NCBI RefSeq assembly: GCF_007994135.1
Contig: NZ_VLKF01000001.1
Location: 496,001-560,000, forward strand
Direction of reading: 5' to 3'
Length of the DNA: 64,000 nt
Source: Modestobacter roseus
Lineage (GTDB): Bacteria > Actinomycetota > Actinomycetes > Mycobacteriales > Geodermatophilaceae
Part shown: positions 18,712 through 29,903 of the stretch, piece by piece
Layout of the letters: the number at the start of each line of letters is the position of its first letter
How positions within the stretch are numbered: the first letter of the stretch is position 1
Notes under the pieces: generated by a model
Seen by the model: only the letters and a program-made list of their open reading frames with translations
Told to the model about the DNA's origin: nothing
Databases searched by the model: none
Translations under genes and position numbers: made by a program

Positions 18712-19728
18712 TCAGCGGGGCCCCGTGCCGGTGATCGTCCCCAGCAGGGGGAGCGGGGTGCGGATGCCCTCGGTCGCGAAGCGCGCCTGCAGCCGCTGCC
18801 GCAGCTCGCGGGCCACCTGCCACTGGACGGCGTTCGTGGTGCGGACCTGCACCCGGAGGACGACCCCCTCGGCGGTGATCTGCTCGACGCCCAGGGACTC
18901 CGGCTCGCCGAGGAAGACCTCCGCCCACTCCTCGTCAGCGGCCATCGCGTCGGCGACCTCCTGCATCACCGCGCGGCAGCGCTCGAGGTCGGTGTCGTGC
19001 GCGACCGGCATGTCGATGACCACCTGGGCGAAGCCCTGGCTGCGGTTGCCCACCCGCAGCACCTCACCGTTGCGGACGTACCAGACCACGCCGTTGATGT
19101 CCCGCAGCCGGGTGATCCGCAGGCCGACGGCCTCGACCGTGCCGCTGGCCTCCCCGAGGTCCACGACGTCCCCGACGCCGTACTGGTCCTCCAGGATGAT
19201 CCCGATCCCGGCGATGAAGTCCTTCACCAGGTTCTGCGCGCCGAAGCCGAGCGCGACGCCGATGACGCCGGCGCTGGCCAGGATCGGCGCCAGGTTCACG
19301 CCCAGCTCGCCGAGGACGAGCACGATCGCGATGCCGAGGACGACGAACGAGGCGAAGCTGCGCAGAACCGACCCGATCGCCTCGGCCCGCTGGGTGCGCC
19401 GGGCGGCGATCAGCTCGAGGCCGTCCGGGTCGGCCTGCCGGACCCGGTTGCGCCACGGCCGCAGGATCGTCGGGACGGCGCCGGTCGCGGTGCGGTCGGT
19501 GAGCCGGTGGATCGCCCGGTTGATCAGCGCCCGCGCGACCACGGCCAGGACGACGATCAGCAGGATCCGCGCCGGCGTGCCCACCAGGGTGTCGGCGTTG
19601 GCGGCCAGCCAGTCCAGGCCGAACCAGTCCCACAGTCGCGCACAGAGCGAGCCGGGGTCGGCGGTGGCGCAGTCGGGCGCGACCGGACCCGGATCGTCGG
19701 CCGCCGTGACCGTGGGTGTCCCGTTCAT
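18712..19728 (-). CDS. MscS-family mechanosensitive ion channel
   Basis: A 338-residue membrane protein. It has a hydrophobic segment near 48-68 and paired helices around 130-175. The pore-lining TM3-like stretch is rich in Gly/Ala (SAGVIGVALGFGAQNLVKDFIAG), followed by the beta domain QYGVGDVVDLGEASGTVEAVGLRITRLRD and a C-terminal alpha/beta domain. It opens under membrane tension to release solutes in osmotic downshift. A periplasmic disulfide is possible (CATADPGSLCARLWDW near 20-34). It is followed on the same strand by the MFS gene. Confidence 0.9.
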   Translation of the reverse strand: MNGTPTVTAADDPGPVAPDCATADPGSLCARLWDWFGLDWLAANADTLVGTPARILLIVVLAVVARALINRAIHRLTDRTATGAVPTILRPWRNRVRQADPDGLELIAARRTQRAEAIGSVLRSFASFVVLGIAIVLVLGELGVNLAPILASAGVIGVALGFGAQNLVKDFIAGIGIILEDQYGVGDVVDLGEASGTVEAVGLRITRLRDINGVVWYVRNGEVLRVGNRSQGFAQVVIDMPVAHDTDLERCRAVMQEVADAMAADEEWAEVFLGEPESLGVEQITAEGVVLRVQVRTTNAVQWQVARELRQRLQARFATEGIRTPLPLLGTITGTGPR

Positions 19729-19804
19729 CGCCGTCAGTCTCGCAGGTCCGTTCTGGGCGGTCGATCACCCGGACGGTGCCGTTCCGGTGTGTCGTCCGCG
19801 CAGG

Positions 19805-21910
19805 TCAGCCGCCGGTCGGCGGCTCCGTGTCCGACGGGCTGGCGGGCGTCAGCCCCGTGTGCGCGGCCAGGAACGCCAGCTGGTCGGCGGCCAGGCCGAC
19901 CGTGCGGCTCACCGCGCGGGCGCCGTGTCCCACCGACAGCTCCCGCCGGAGCACGATCGGCGCCTCGGCGGAGGTGGCGTGCTGCAGCGCCGCGGCGAGC
20001 TTGCGCGCGTGCAGCGGGTCGACCCGGGTGTCGGACTCGAAGGTCGTGAACAGCACCGCCGGGTACGCGGTGCCCTCGACCACCCGGTGGTAGGGCGAGT
20101 ACCCGAGCAGCCAGCCCAGCTCCTCGGCGTCGGCGGCCGTGCCGTACTCGTCGTTCCAGGTGCGCCCCAGCCCGAACAGCTCGTACCGGACCATGTCCAG
20201 CAGCGGCGCGCTGCACACCACGGCGGCGACCAGGTCCGGGTGCTGGGTGGTCATCGCGCCCACCAGCAGGCCGCCGTTGGAGCCGCCCATCACGGCGAGC
20301 TGCGCCGGCGTCGTCCACCCGGTGGCGATCAGGTGCTGGGCCGCGGCGGCGAAGTCGTCGAACACGTTCTGCTTGCGCTCGCGCATCCCCGCGCGGTGCC
20401 ACTCCTCGCCGTGCTCGGAGCCACCCCGCAGGTTCGCCACCACCCACACGCCACCGGCGGCGACCCAGGCCAGCGCCTGCGCGCTGTAGGCCGGGGTGAG
20501 CGAGACGTTGAAGCCGCCGTAGCCGTAGAGCACGGTCGGGCGCGGGGTGTCGGGGGTGCCGGCCGCGGAGAGCACGAACAGGTGCACCGGGGTGCCGTCG
20601 GCCGACGTCGCGTGCGCCTCGACCACGCGCAGGTCGGGGACGTCGCCGTCGACGGGTGCCTGCTCGTGCGTGGTGAGCGCGGCCGGGTCGGCGGCGTCCC
20701 AGCGCAGCACCGACGGCGGCGTGGCGTAGTCGGTGTAGCCCACCCACGCCGTCGTCCCGCCCTCCGGCGGCGCGCTGACCCCGGAGACGCTGCCCGGGCG
20801 CAGGCCGGTCACCTCGGCCAGCCGGCCCGAGCCGTCCCCGGCCCAGAGCGACAGCCGGTCGGTGGCGTCGACGGCGTGCACCGCGAGCACCCGCAGGTCG
20901 CCGTCCGGGCCGTCGACGAGCGCCACGTCGGAGAGCACGCCCTCGTCGGACTGGCCGATGACCTCGGTCCACGCCTCCGGCGTCCAGCTCGCCGGGTCGG
21001 CCGGGTCGGCGACGGCGAGCCGGCTGCGCGGGGCGTCCCGGTCGGAGTGCAGCCACAGCCGGCCGTCGCGGGCCACCCAGGCGGTGAGCTGCGCGTCGAC
21101 GCCGACCTGCAGCGGGCGCAGCTGCGCGTCACCGGACAGGTCGGCCAGCCACACGTCGTCCCGGGGCGCGGTGCCCACCGAGGCGGAGACCACCAGCCAG
21201 CGGCCGTCGGCGCTGGTGCGCGCCCCGAAGTAGGTCGAGGGGTCGCTGCCCTCGCCGTGCACGAGGACGTCGGTGTCCGGGTCGGCGCCCACCCGGTGAC
21301 GCCAGACCCGGCGGTGGAACTGCTCCTCGCCGGCGGGCACCAGCTCGGGGGCCAGCCGGCGGACGTAGTAGAGCTCCTCCCCGCCGGGCAGCCAGCCGAC
21401 GGGGGAGTAGCGGCAGCGGTCGATCGGGCCCTCGAGCAGCTGCCCGGTGGCGACGTCGAGCACGTACAGCTGCGACTCCTCGTCACCGCCCACCGACACC
21501 TGGTAGGCCAGCCGGTCGCCCTCCCAGGACGGCGACCAGGCGTCCAGCGTGGTCGTGCCGGCCGGGTCGAGCGCGATCGGGTCGACCAGCACGCGCACGC
21601 TGCCGTCGGGTTCGGTGACCCGCAGGACCGCGTGCTCCTGGCCGGGGTCGCGCCGGGTGGAGAACGCCCGGCCGCGCCGCCACACCGGGATGCCGACGGC
21701 GCCGGCGTGCACCAGCCGGGTGAGCCGGTCGGCGAAGGACGGCCGCGCGGGCAGGCTGCCGAGCAGCTGTGCCGCGAGCTCGTCCTGGGCCGCGGCCCAG
21801 GTGACGGTGCGTTCGTCGGCGGGGTCCTCCAGCCACCGGTAGGGGTCGGCGACCCGGTGACCGTGCAGGTCCTCGACCAGGTCCAGGCGGGGGGCTTCGG
21901 GATGGCGCAC
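19805..21910 (-). CDS. Prolyl oligopeptidase family protein (S9A)
   Basis: A 701-residue serine peptidase with an N-terminal seven-bladed propeller (about 70-420) and a C-terminal alpha/beta-hydrolase domain. Ser544 lies in MGGSNGG, the Asp is in [13 protein letters not shown] and the His in SVGHGARA. The N-terminal [16 protein letters not shown] is the S9A family start. It cleaves after proline in short peptides in the cytoplasm; no signal peptide is visible. Start is GTG at 21910. The 131-base gap upstream is shared with the divergent HNH gene. Confidence 0.92.
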   Translation of the reverse strand: MRHPEAPRLDLVEDLHGHRVADPYRWLEDPADERTVTWAAAQDELAAQLLGSLPARPSFADRLTRLVHAGAVGIPVWRRGRAFSTRRDPGQEHAVLRVTEPDGSVRVLVDPIALDPAGTTTLDAWSPSWEGDRLAYQVSVGGDEESQLYVLDVATGQLLEGPIDRCRYSPVGWLPGGEELYYVRRLAPELVPAGEEQFHRRVWRHRVGADPDTDVLVHGEGSDPSTYFGARTSADGRWLVVSASVGTAPRDDVWLADLSGDAQLRPLQVGVDAQLTAWVARDGRLWLHSDRDAPRSRLAVADPADPASWTPEAWTEVIGQSDEGVLSDVALVDGPDGDLRVLAVHAVDATDRLSLWAGDGSGRLAEVTGLRPGSVSGVSAPPEGGTTAWVGYTDYATPPSVLRWDAADPAALTTHEQAPVDGDVPDLRVVEAHATSADGTPVHLFVLSAAGTPDTPRPTVLYGYGGFNVSLTPAYSAQALAWVAAGGVWVVANLRGGSEHGEEWHRAGMRERKQNVFDDFAAAAQHLIATGWTTPAQLAVMGGSNGGLLVGAMTTQHPDLVAAVVCSAPLLDMVRYELFGLGRTWNDEYGTAADAEELGWLLGYSPYHRVVEGTAYPAVLFTTFESDTRVDPLHARKLAAALQHATSAEAPIVLRRELSVGHGARAVSRTVGLAADQLAFLAAHTGLTPASPSDTEPPTGG

Positions 21911-22041
21911 GCGGCGACCGTAGCCGCCCGGACGGCACCGCCCGAGGGGGCGCTGGCCTGTATCACACCCCGGCAGGGCACTATGAGGCGACCCAGGGAC
22001 TCTCGAAGCCGTCGGGAGCCCGGGGCCCTCGGAGGTGTCCC

Positions 22042-22653
22042 GTGTCGATCACCGCACTCGGGTCGTCGTCCGTGCCCGCTCATCCGGGCCCGGCCACCGA
22101 CCTCGTCCCCGGTCCGCGCGCGCCCGTCCCGGCGCAGGTCACGACCGCGGCCACGCTGCTGTTGAACGCCACCTACGAGCCGTTGTGCGTGGTCTCCAGC
22201 CGACGCGCGATCGTGCTCGTGCTGGCGGCCAAGGCGGAGGCCGTGGACGTCACCGAGGACCTCGTCCACGCCGAGCGGCTCGCCGTCGCCGTCCCGGTCG
22301 TGGTCCGGCTGACCCGCTACGTCCGGGTGCCCTACCCGGTGCAGGTGCCGCTGTCCCGCCGGGCGGTGTTCACCCGGGACTCCTCGACCTGCGTCTACTG
22401 CGGCGGGTCGGCCACCAGCATCGACCACGTGGTGCCGCGCAGCCGGGGTGGCACCCACACCTGGGACAACGTGGTCGCCGCCTGCCGCCGGTGCAACCAC
22501 ACCAAGGCCGACCGGTCGCTGGCCGAGATGGGGTGGACGCTGCCCTACCCGCCGGGGGCGCCCAGCGGCGCCGCCTGGCGGCTGCTCGGGCACCGCACGG
22601 TCGACCCGCGCTGGCGCACGTGGCTGGGCATGGCGGAGTCCGTCAGCGCCTGA
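22042..22653 (+). CDS. HNH endonuclease domain protein
   Basis: A 203-residue protein with a C-terminal HNH nuclease fold. Two CxxC knuckles (STCVYCGG and CRRCN) flank the SIDHVVPRSRGG active site, and the second His/Asn lies in TWDNVVAACRRCNHTKADRSL. The N-terminal half (TTAATLLLNATYEPLCVVSSRRAIVLVLAAKAE) is the conserved actinobacterial extension seen in standalone HNH proteins of unknown role. No restriction partner is adjacent. It ends four bases before the convergent kynU stop. Confidence 0.88.
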   Translation: MSITALGSSSVPAHPGPATDLVPGPRAPVPAQVTTAATLLLNATYEPLCVVSSRRAIVLVLAAKAEAVDVTEDLVHAERLAVAVPVVVRLTRYVRVPYPVQVPLSRRAVFTRDSSTCVYCGGSATSIDHVVPRSRGGTHTWDNVVAACRRCNHTKADRSLAEMGWTLPYPPGAPSGAAWRLLGHRTVDPRWRTWLGMAESVSA

Positions 22654-22657
22654 CGGG

Positions 22658-23941
22658 TCAGGTGACCCGGGCCCGTTCGGTCGGGTACGTCGTCCACGAG
22701 CCGTCGGCGACCACGGTCCGCAGCCGGGCCATGGCGTCCCAGACGTCGACGAACCGGGTGTACAGCGGCGCCGGGCCCAGCCGCAGCCGGTCCGGCGTCC
22801 GGAAGTCCGGGACGACGCCGCGGTCGATCAGCGCCTGGGTCAGCTGCCAGGCGGCCGGGTGGGTGAGGCTGACGTGCGCGCCGCGGCGGGCCGGGTCGCG
22901 CGGGCTGGCAACCGACACCCCGTGCTCGGCCAGCCAGGCGTCCGCCAGCTCCACGACCAGCCCGGTCAGCGCCCGTCCCTTGGCGGCGATCCGCTCGACC
23001 CCGGCCTCGGCGGTGATCCGCACGCCGACCTCCACCGCCGCCATCGCCAGCACCGGGGGCGTGCCGACGGCGAACCGGTCCACGCCCTCGGCCGGCTCGT
23101 AGGCCGGGCCCATGGCGAACTGGTCGCGCTGGCCGAACCAGCCCCAGATCGGCTGGCGCAGCTGGTCCTGCAGCTCGCGCCGCACGTAGAGGAACGCGGG
23201 TGCGCCCGGGCCGCCGTTGAGGTGCTTGTAGGTACAGCCGACGGCGAGGTCGGCACCGGCGGCGGTCAACTCGGCGGGGACGGCGCCGGCCCCGTGGCTG
23301 AGGTCCCACACCACCAGTGCACCCGCCGCGCGGGCCAGCCGGGTCACCTCGGCGACGTCGACCAGCGCGCCGGACCGGTAGGCGACCTGCGAGAGCACGA
23401 CCACCGCCACCCGCTCGTCGAGCGCCGCGGCCAGCACGCCCGGGTCCAGCCCCTCGTCGACGTGCGCCTCGACCTCCCGCACCGTCATCCCACGCTGCTC
23501 GGCGACGCCGGCCACGACGTACCGGTCGGTGGGGAAGTCGTCGGCGCAGCAGACCAGCACGTCGCGCCCGGGGCGGGCGTCGGCCGCGGCCACCAGCAGC
23601 TTGTAGAGGTCGATGCTGGTCGAGTCGGAGACCAGCACCTCGCCCGGCCGGGCCCCCAGCACCCCGGCGGCCAGCAGGTCGCCGATCCGGCGGGCGTGCC
23701 CGATCCAGTCGGCCCACGAGCCGACCAACCCCTGCCCCCACTCCTGCTCGACCGCCCGGGCGACGGCCGCCGGCGTCTCGACCGGCAGCCGGCCGAGGGA
23801 GTTGCCGTCCAGGTACAGCAGCCGGTCCGGGCCGTCGTCGTCGGTGCCGGTGAAGCGGGCCCGGAAGCCGGCCAGCGGGTCGGCGGCGTCGGCGGCCAGG
23901 GCGGCGGCGCGGGAGAGGTCGGTGCTGGGGGACGGGTGCAC
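22658..23941 (-). CDS. kynU: Kynureninase
   Basis: A PLP-dependent fold-type I enzyme of about 427 residues, near the usual length. It has LYLDGNSLGRLP near 42-53, the phosphate-binding DSTSIDLYKLL, the PLP-aspartate DLSHGAGAVP and the Schiff-base lysine in CTYKHLNGGPGAP. It hydrolyses kynurenine to anthranilate and alanine in tryptophan breakdown. No other kyn gene is in the window. The GTG at 23941 is chosen because the family's N-terminus begins there and the amidase promoter lies beyond it. Confidence 0.92.
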   Translation of the reverse strand: MHPSPSTDLSRAAALAADAADPLAGFRARFTGTDDDGPDRLLYLDGNSLGRLPVETPAAVARAVEQEWGQGLVGSWADWIGHARRIGDLLAAGVLGARPGEVLVSDSTSIDLYKLLVAAADARPGRDVLVCCADDFPTDRYVVAGVAEQRGMTVREVEAHVDEGLDPGVLAAALDERVAVVVLSQVAYRSGALVDVAEVTRLARAAGALVVWDLSHGAGAVPAELTAAGADLAVGCTYKHLNGGPGAPAFLYVRRELQDQLRQPIWGWFGQRDQFAMGPAYEPAEGVDRFAVGTPPVLAMAAVEVGVRITAEAGVERIAAKGRALTGLVVELADAWLAEHGVSVASPRDPARRGAHVSLTHPAAWQLTQALIDRGVVPDFRTPDRLRLGPAPLYTRFVDVWDAMARLRTVVADGSWTTYPTERARVT

Positions 23942-23965
23942 GGGCCGATCCTGCCCCGGGTTGGC

Positions 23966-23971
23966 TAGCGT
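23966..23971 (+). promoter_or_regulatory. -10 hexamer of a leaderless amidase transcript
   Basis: TAGCGT lies exactly 6 bases before the GTG at 23978, placing the expected transcription start on the first base of the start codon. No ribosome-binding site is present in the 36-base divergent gap. This is the common actinobacterial leaderless layout. A clear -35 box is not visible. Confidence 0.5.
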
Positions 23972-23977
23972 CCGGCC

Positions 23978-25408
23978 GTGACCACGGCACGCGGGACGCA
24001 GCTGCACGACCTCACGGCCCTGGAGCAGGCGGCCGCCGTCCGGACGCGGGAGGTGAGCCCCACCGAGCTGGTCGACCACGCACTGGCCCGGGTCGAGGCG
24101 CTCGACCCCGGGCTCGGCGCCTTCATCACCGTCACCCCGGAGCGGGCCCGGACCGCCGCGGCCGCCGCCGACCGGGCGGTGCTGGCCGGCGGCGAGCTGC
24201 CCCCGCTGTTCGGCGTCCCGACCGCGATCAAGGACCTGGCCAGCACCGCCGGCGTGCGCACCACCTTCGGCTCGGCCCTGCTGGCCGACTTCGTGCCCGA
24301 CGTCGACGACGCCGTGGTCACCGCGCTGTCCGCGGCCGGCACGATCAGCCTCGGGAAGACCAGCACGCCGGAGTTCGGCTTCCCCTGCTACACCGACAAC
24401 GACCTCGTCGGCCCGGCCCGCTGCCCCTGGGACCCCGGGTTGCTGGCCGGCGGCTCCAGCGGCGGGGCGGCGGTGGCCGTCGCGTCCGGGATGGTCCCGT
24501 TCGCGCACGGCTCGGACGGCGGCGGCTCCATCCGGATCCCGGCCGGGATCAACGGCCTGGTGGGGGTGAAGCCCACCCGCGGCCGGGTGAGCAACGCCCC
24601 GCTGGGCAGCGAGGTGACCGGGCTGGGCGTCCAGGGGCCGCTGGCCCGCACGGTGCGCGACGCCGCCGCGATGCTGGACGCGATGGCCGGGCCGGTGCCC
24701 GGCGACCCGTACTGGGCGCCGCCGTTGCCAGCGGGGGAGACCTTCCTCGGCGCGACCGAACGGCCGCCGGGGCGGCTGCGGATCGGCCGGTACCCGGACT
24801 CCGGGATGCCCGGCGCCGACCTCGACCCGCAGGTCCGGGCGGCGTTCGAGGACGCCTCCGCGCTGCTGGCCGGGCTCGGCCACGAGGTCGAGGACGTGCC
24901 GGCGCCGCCGCTGTCCGAGGGGGTGTTCCCCGCCTTCGAGGTGGTGTGGGCGCTGTCTGCCACCACCCTGCCGGTGGCGGAGACGCAGGTGCACCGGCTG
25001 CGTCCGCTCACCCGCTTCCTGCGCGAGCGCGGGCTGGCCCTGTCGGCCCGGGACGCGATGCAGGCGATGTTCACCCTGCGGGTGTTCGCCCGCCGGTTCG
25101 TCCAGGCGACCAGCGGCTACGACGTCCTGCTCGCCCCGGTCTGCACGCTGCCGCCCCGGCCGGTGGGCTGGTTCGGCGAGGACGGCGAGGCGGACTTCGA
25201 GCGGCAGAAGCGGTACGCCGCCTTCCCCGCCGTCTACAACGTCACCGGGCAGCCGGCGTTGAGCGTGCCGCTGTGGTGGACCCCCGAGGGCCTGCCGATC
25301 GGCACGATGCTGGTGGGCCGGCCGGCCGAGGAGACCGTGCTGCTGTCGCTGGCCGCGCAGCTGGAGCAGGCCCGGCCGTGGGCGCACCGGCACCCGGCCG
25401 GCTGGTGA
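23978..25408 (+). CDS. Amidase (amidase-signature family)
   Basis: A 476-residue amidase-signature enzyme with the Ser-cisSer-Lys triad: Lys85 (TAIKDLAS), Ser160/161 in AGGSSGGAA and Ser184 in GGGSIRIPA. It hydrolyses a carboxamide in the cytoplasm; the substrate is unknown. It is not likely to be GatA because no gatB or gatC adjoins it. The GTG start appears leaderless. Divergent to kynU, which raises the possibility of amide or formamide hydrolysis in tryptophan breakdown, but the sequence does not show this. Confidence 0.88.
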   Translation: MTTARGTQLHDLTALEQAAAVRTREVSPTELVDHALARVEALDPGLGAFITVTPERARTAAAAADRAVLAGGELPPLFGVPTAIKDLASTAGVRTTFGSALLADFVPDVDDAVVTALSAAGTISLGKTSTPEFGFPCYTDNDLVGPARCPWDPGLLAGGSSGGAAVAVASGMVPFAHGSDGGGSIRIPAGINGLVGVKPTRGRVSNAPLGSEVTGLGVQGPLARTVRDAAAMLDAMAGPVPGDPYWAPPLPAGETFLGATERPPGRLRIGRYPDSGMPGADLDPQVRAAFEDASALLAGLGHEVEDVPAPPLSEGVFPAFEVVWALSATTLPVAETQVHRLRPLTRFLRERGLALSARDAMQAMFTLRVFARRFVQATSGYDVLLAPVCTLPPRPVGWFGEDGEADFERQKRYAAFPAVYNVTGQPALSVPLWWTPEGLPIGTMLVGRPAEETVLLSLAAQLEQARPWAHRHPAGW

Positions 25409-25444
25409 CCGCGCGGCTGCCGGGCCGGTGACCCGGGCTCCCGG

Positions 25445-25450
25445 TAGATT
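25445..25450 (+). promoter_or_regulatory. -10 hexamer of a leaderless transcript
   Basis: TAGATT ends 6 bases before the ATG at 25457, again predicting transcription from the A of the start codon. No Shine-Dalgarno sequence lies between them. Confidence 0.5.
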
Positions 25451-25456
25451 GCGCCC

Positions 25457-25798
25457 ATGCCCTGGTACGAGACGGTGCTGATCTTCGCCGTGATCCCGCT
25501 GGTGATCGTCCTGCTCTTCGCCCTCGCCACGCTGATCCCCGGCCGCGGCAAGGACCGGACCCGGTACCGGCCCGGCCAGCCCTGGGACCACGAGCCCGTC
25601 TGGTACGAGCCGCACCCGGACGTCCCCGGCGTCCACGGTGGGCACGGGGACGACGATGCCGCCGACCACGGCAGTGCGGACGGCCACGGCCGGCGCGCGC
25701 TGGGCGCCACCGCTGCGGCGCTGGCCATCGGCCAGCGCGCGCACGAGGCCCCGGCCGCGCCGCGCACGGCTGCCGGCGGCGCCCGGGGCACCTGGTGA
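25457..25798 (+). CDS. Small single-pass membrane protein, unknown function
   Basis: 113 residues. One hydrophobic helix spans residues 6-27 (VLIFAVIPLVIVLLFALATL). It is followed by a basic/aromatic segment (RTRYRPGQPWDHEPVWYEPHP) and a His/Asp/Gly-rich stretch (HGGHGDDDAADHGSADGHG) that could bind metal, then an Ala-rich end. I do not recognise a domain. It lies 62 bases upstream of the DUF5130 gene on the same strand and may be co-transcribed with it. Confidence 0.75.
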   Translation: MPWYETVLIFAVIPLVIVLLFALATLIPGRGKDRTRYRPGQPWDHEPVWYEPHPDVPGVHGGHGDDDAADHGSADGHGRRALGATAAALAIGQRAHEAPAAPRTAAGGARGTW

Positions 25799-25859
25799 CC
25801 CCCGCCGCGGCACCGCTGCTCCCGACCTGCCGTTCCCTGCCGACCGGAGGCACCCGCTG

Positions 25860-26339
25860 ATGAGCACCCAGCACCTCGACGCCGGCCCCAGCGCCAGCCA
25901 GGACACGATCAACACCGCGGTGGCCGAGCCCGGACCCGGGCCGTTCAGCTACTCCGACCTCGCCCGGCTCGACGAGGCGCTGACCATGTCCTCCCGGGAG
26001 ACCGGGCTCCGGTTCACCCTCTACGTCGGCGACCTGGGCAGCGACACCCGCGGCACGGCCGAGGGCCTGCACGCCCGCGCGGGCGGCGACACCTCGATCG
26101 GGGTGCTCGTCGCGCTCTCACCCGGGCAGCGGGTCGTGGAGATCGTCACCGGGTCGGCCGCGGCCCGCCGGCTGCCCGACCGCGCGTGTGCGCTCGCCGT
26201 GCTGGCGATGACCAACCGGCTCGGCTCGGGTGACCTGACCGGCGCGATCGTGAACGGCCTGCGGCAGATGTCCGACGCGGCGGGCCACCCCCACCACCGT
26301 GAGGACAACGTGCCGCGCGGGATCGCCACCTCGCACTGA
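25860..26339 (+). CDS. DUF5130 domain protein (Rv2468c-like)
   Basis: A 159-residue protein of the actinobacterial DUF5130 family. The conserved core is FSYSDLARLDEALTMSSRET, FTLYVGDLG, GVLVALSPGQRVVEIVTGSAARRLPD and ALAVLAMTNRLGSGDLTGAIVNGL. It recalls TPM-type domains. Function is unknown. In mycobacteria the homologue (Rv2468c) sits beside pepN, as here. The ATG at 25860 follows CGGAGG with good spacing. Confidence 0.85.
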   Translation: MSTQHLDAGPSASQDTINTAVAEPGPGPFSYSDLARLDEALTMSSRETGLRFTLYVGDLGSDTRGTAEGLHARAGGDTSIGVLVALSPGQRVVEIVTGSAAARRLPDRACALAVLAMTNRLGSGDLTGAIVNGLRQMSDAAGHPHHREDNVPRGIATSH

Positions 26340-26364
26340 ACGGCACGCACTGAACAGCACGCGC

Positions 26365-26413
26365 TGAACGCCAGCGGCCCAGAACTCGTCGAGTTCTGGG
26401 CCGCTGGCGTTCA
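26365..26413. terminator. Long bidirectional hairpin terminator
   Basis: A perfect inverted repeat: 24 bases on each side around a single central T (arms begin TGAACGCCAGCGGCCCAGAA). It lies between the convergent DUF5130 and pepN genes. The stem is unusually long and would serve both strands. Confidence 0.8.
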
Positions 26414-26421
26414 GTCCTCGC

Positions 26422-28971
<2,550 letters not shown>

Positions 28972-29000
28972 GTCCGGGAGCTTCCCACGGGGCGCCGACG

Positions 29001-29063
29001 GTCCGCGCCGGGGCTCTGGCTGTTCGCGCCGGGGCCCTGACGGTTCGCGCCGGGGTGCCGGTG
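29001..29063. repeat. Three imperfect 21-bp tandem repeats
   Basis: Units at 29001-29021, 29022-29042 and 29043-29063 share GTTCGCGCCGGGG followed by a more variable CCCTGACG-like end. They lie between the divergent pepN and reductase genes, so they could be binding sites as well as a simple slippage product. Confidence 0.6.
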
Positions 29064-29150
29064 GGAACAAGCCGATCGCGGCCGGCCTTGCTGGCGCGCG
29101 AGGACCCTGCCGGCTGGCGGGGTCGACAGACGACGGAGGGACACCCACCG

Positions 29151-29819
29151 ATGACCGAGGCAGTGCAGAGCGCCCCCGTGACCGCACGCGTGGACTTCTG
29201 GTTCGACCCGCTGTGCCCGTGGGCGTGGCTGACCAGCCGCTGGGTGCTGGAGGCGGCGAAGGTCCGCGACATCGACCTGCACTGGCACGTGATGAGCCTG
29301 TCGGTGCTCAACCGCGGCCGGGACCTGCCCGAGGAGTACCAGGAGATGATGGCCAAGGCGATCGGCCCGGTGCGGGTCGCCGTCGCCGCCGCCCAGCAGC
29401 ACGGTGACGGCGTGCTGGGCGACCTCTACACCGCCATGGGCACGCTGCGGCACCACGACGGCCTGGAGATCGACGAGGTCATCGCCCCGGCCCTGGAGCG
29501 GGTCGGGCTGCCGGCCGAGCTGGCCGAGGCCGCGTCGTCCACCGAGTACGACGAGGCGCTGGAGAAGAGCCACCACGCGGGCATGGACCCGGTCGGTGAC
29601 GACGTCGGCACCCCCGTCATGCACATCGACGGGGTGGCCTTCTTCGGCCCGGTGATCAGCAAGGTGCCCACCGGGGAGGACGCCGGCAAGGCATTCGACG
29701 GCGCCGTCCTGCTGGCCAACCTGCCCGACTTCTGGGAGCTCAAGCGCACCCGCAGCACCGGCCCGGACATGTCGTCCGTGCCCGCGGACGCCCTGGAGCT
29801 GCGCGGCACCTCGCGCTGA
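29151..29819 (+). CDS. DsbA-family mycothiol-dependent reductase-like protein (Rv2466c family)
   Basis: A 222-residue thioredoxin-fold protein with a DsbA-type helical insertion. It begins [13 protein letters not shown], with the active-site cysteine at Cys22 in CPWA, and keeps the cis-Pro region [16 protein letters not shown]. Mycobacterial Rv2466c, a mycothiol-dependent oxidoreductase, has a two-cysteine CPWC motif as I recall it. Here the second Cys is Ala, so a monothiol mechanism using mycothiol is likely. The gene order with pepN and rpiB supports orthology. Confidence 0.85.
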   Translation: MTEAVQSAPVTARVDFWFDPLCPWAWLTSRWVLEAAKVRDIDLHWHVMSLSVLNRGRDLPEEYQEMMAKAIGPVRVAVAAAQQHGDGVLGDLYTAMGTLRHHDGLEIDEVIAPALERVGLPAELAEAASSTEYDEALEKSHHAGMDPVGDDVGTPVMHIDGVAFFGPVISKVPTGEDAGKAFDGAVLLANLPDFWELKRTRSTGPDMSSVPADALELRGTSR

Positions 29820-29823
29820 CCCT

Positions 29824-29871
29824 CCGGGTTCCGGCGCCGAAACCCGGCCGGGGTTCGGCGCCGAAACCCGG
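29824..29871. repeat. Two tandem 24-bp palindromes (REP-like)
   Basis: 29824-29847 and 29848-29871 are each near-perfect palindromes with the core TTCGGCGCCGAAACCCGG. They share this core with the repeat at 14027-14071 and, like it, sit in a short gap just after a stop codon. Together they could fold as a strong hairpin. Confidence 0.6.
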
Positions 29872-29891
29872 AGACGTGCGGGCGGTTGCGG

Positions 29892-29897
29892 CAGGAT
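29892..29897 (+). promoter_or_regulatory. -10 hexamer of a leaderless SDR transcript
   Basis: CAGGAT ends 6 bases before the ATG at 29904. It fits the NANNNT pattern seen before other leaderless genes in this window. Confidence 0.4.
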
Positions 29898-29903
29898 GGC
29901 GAG

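Noticed and set aside
17477-22165. A 1562-codon open frame on the plus strand
   Set aside because: It is antisense to glbO, MFS, MscS and the S9 peptidase, has biased Arg/Gly/Gln composition and no domain; long antisense frames are expected in DNA this GC-rich.
22042-22653. HNH nuclease as part of a restriction or defence system
   Set aside because: No methylase, ATPase or other defence gene adjoins it; neighbours are a peptidase and kynureninase, so it is left as a stand-alone HNH protein.
29001-29063. Possible CRISPR-like array
   Set aside because: Units are contiguous 21-mers without spacers and there are no cas genes anywhere in the window.
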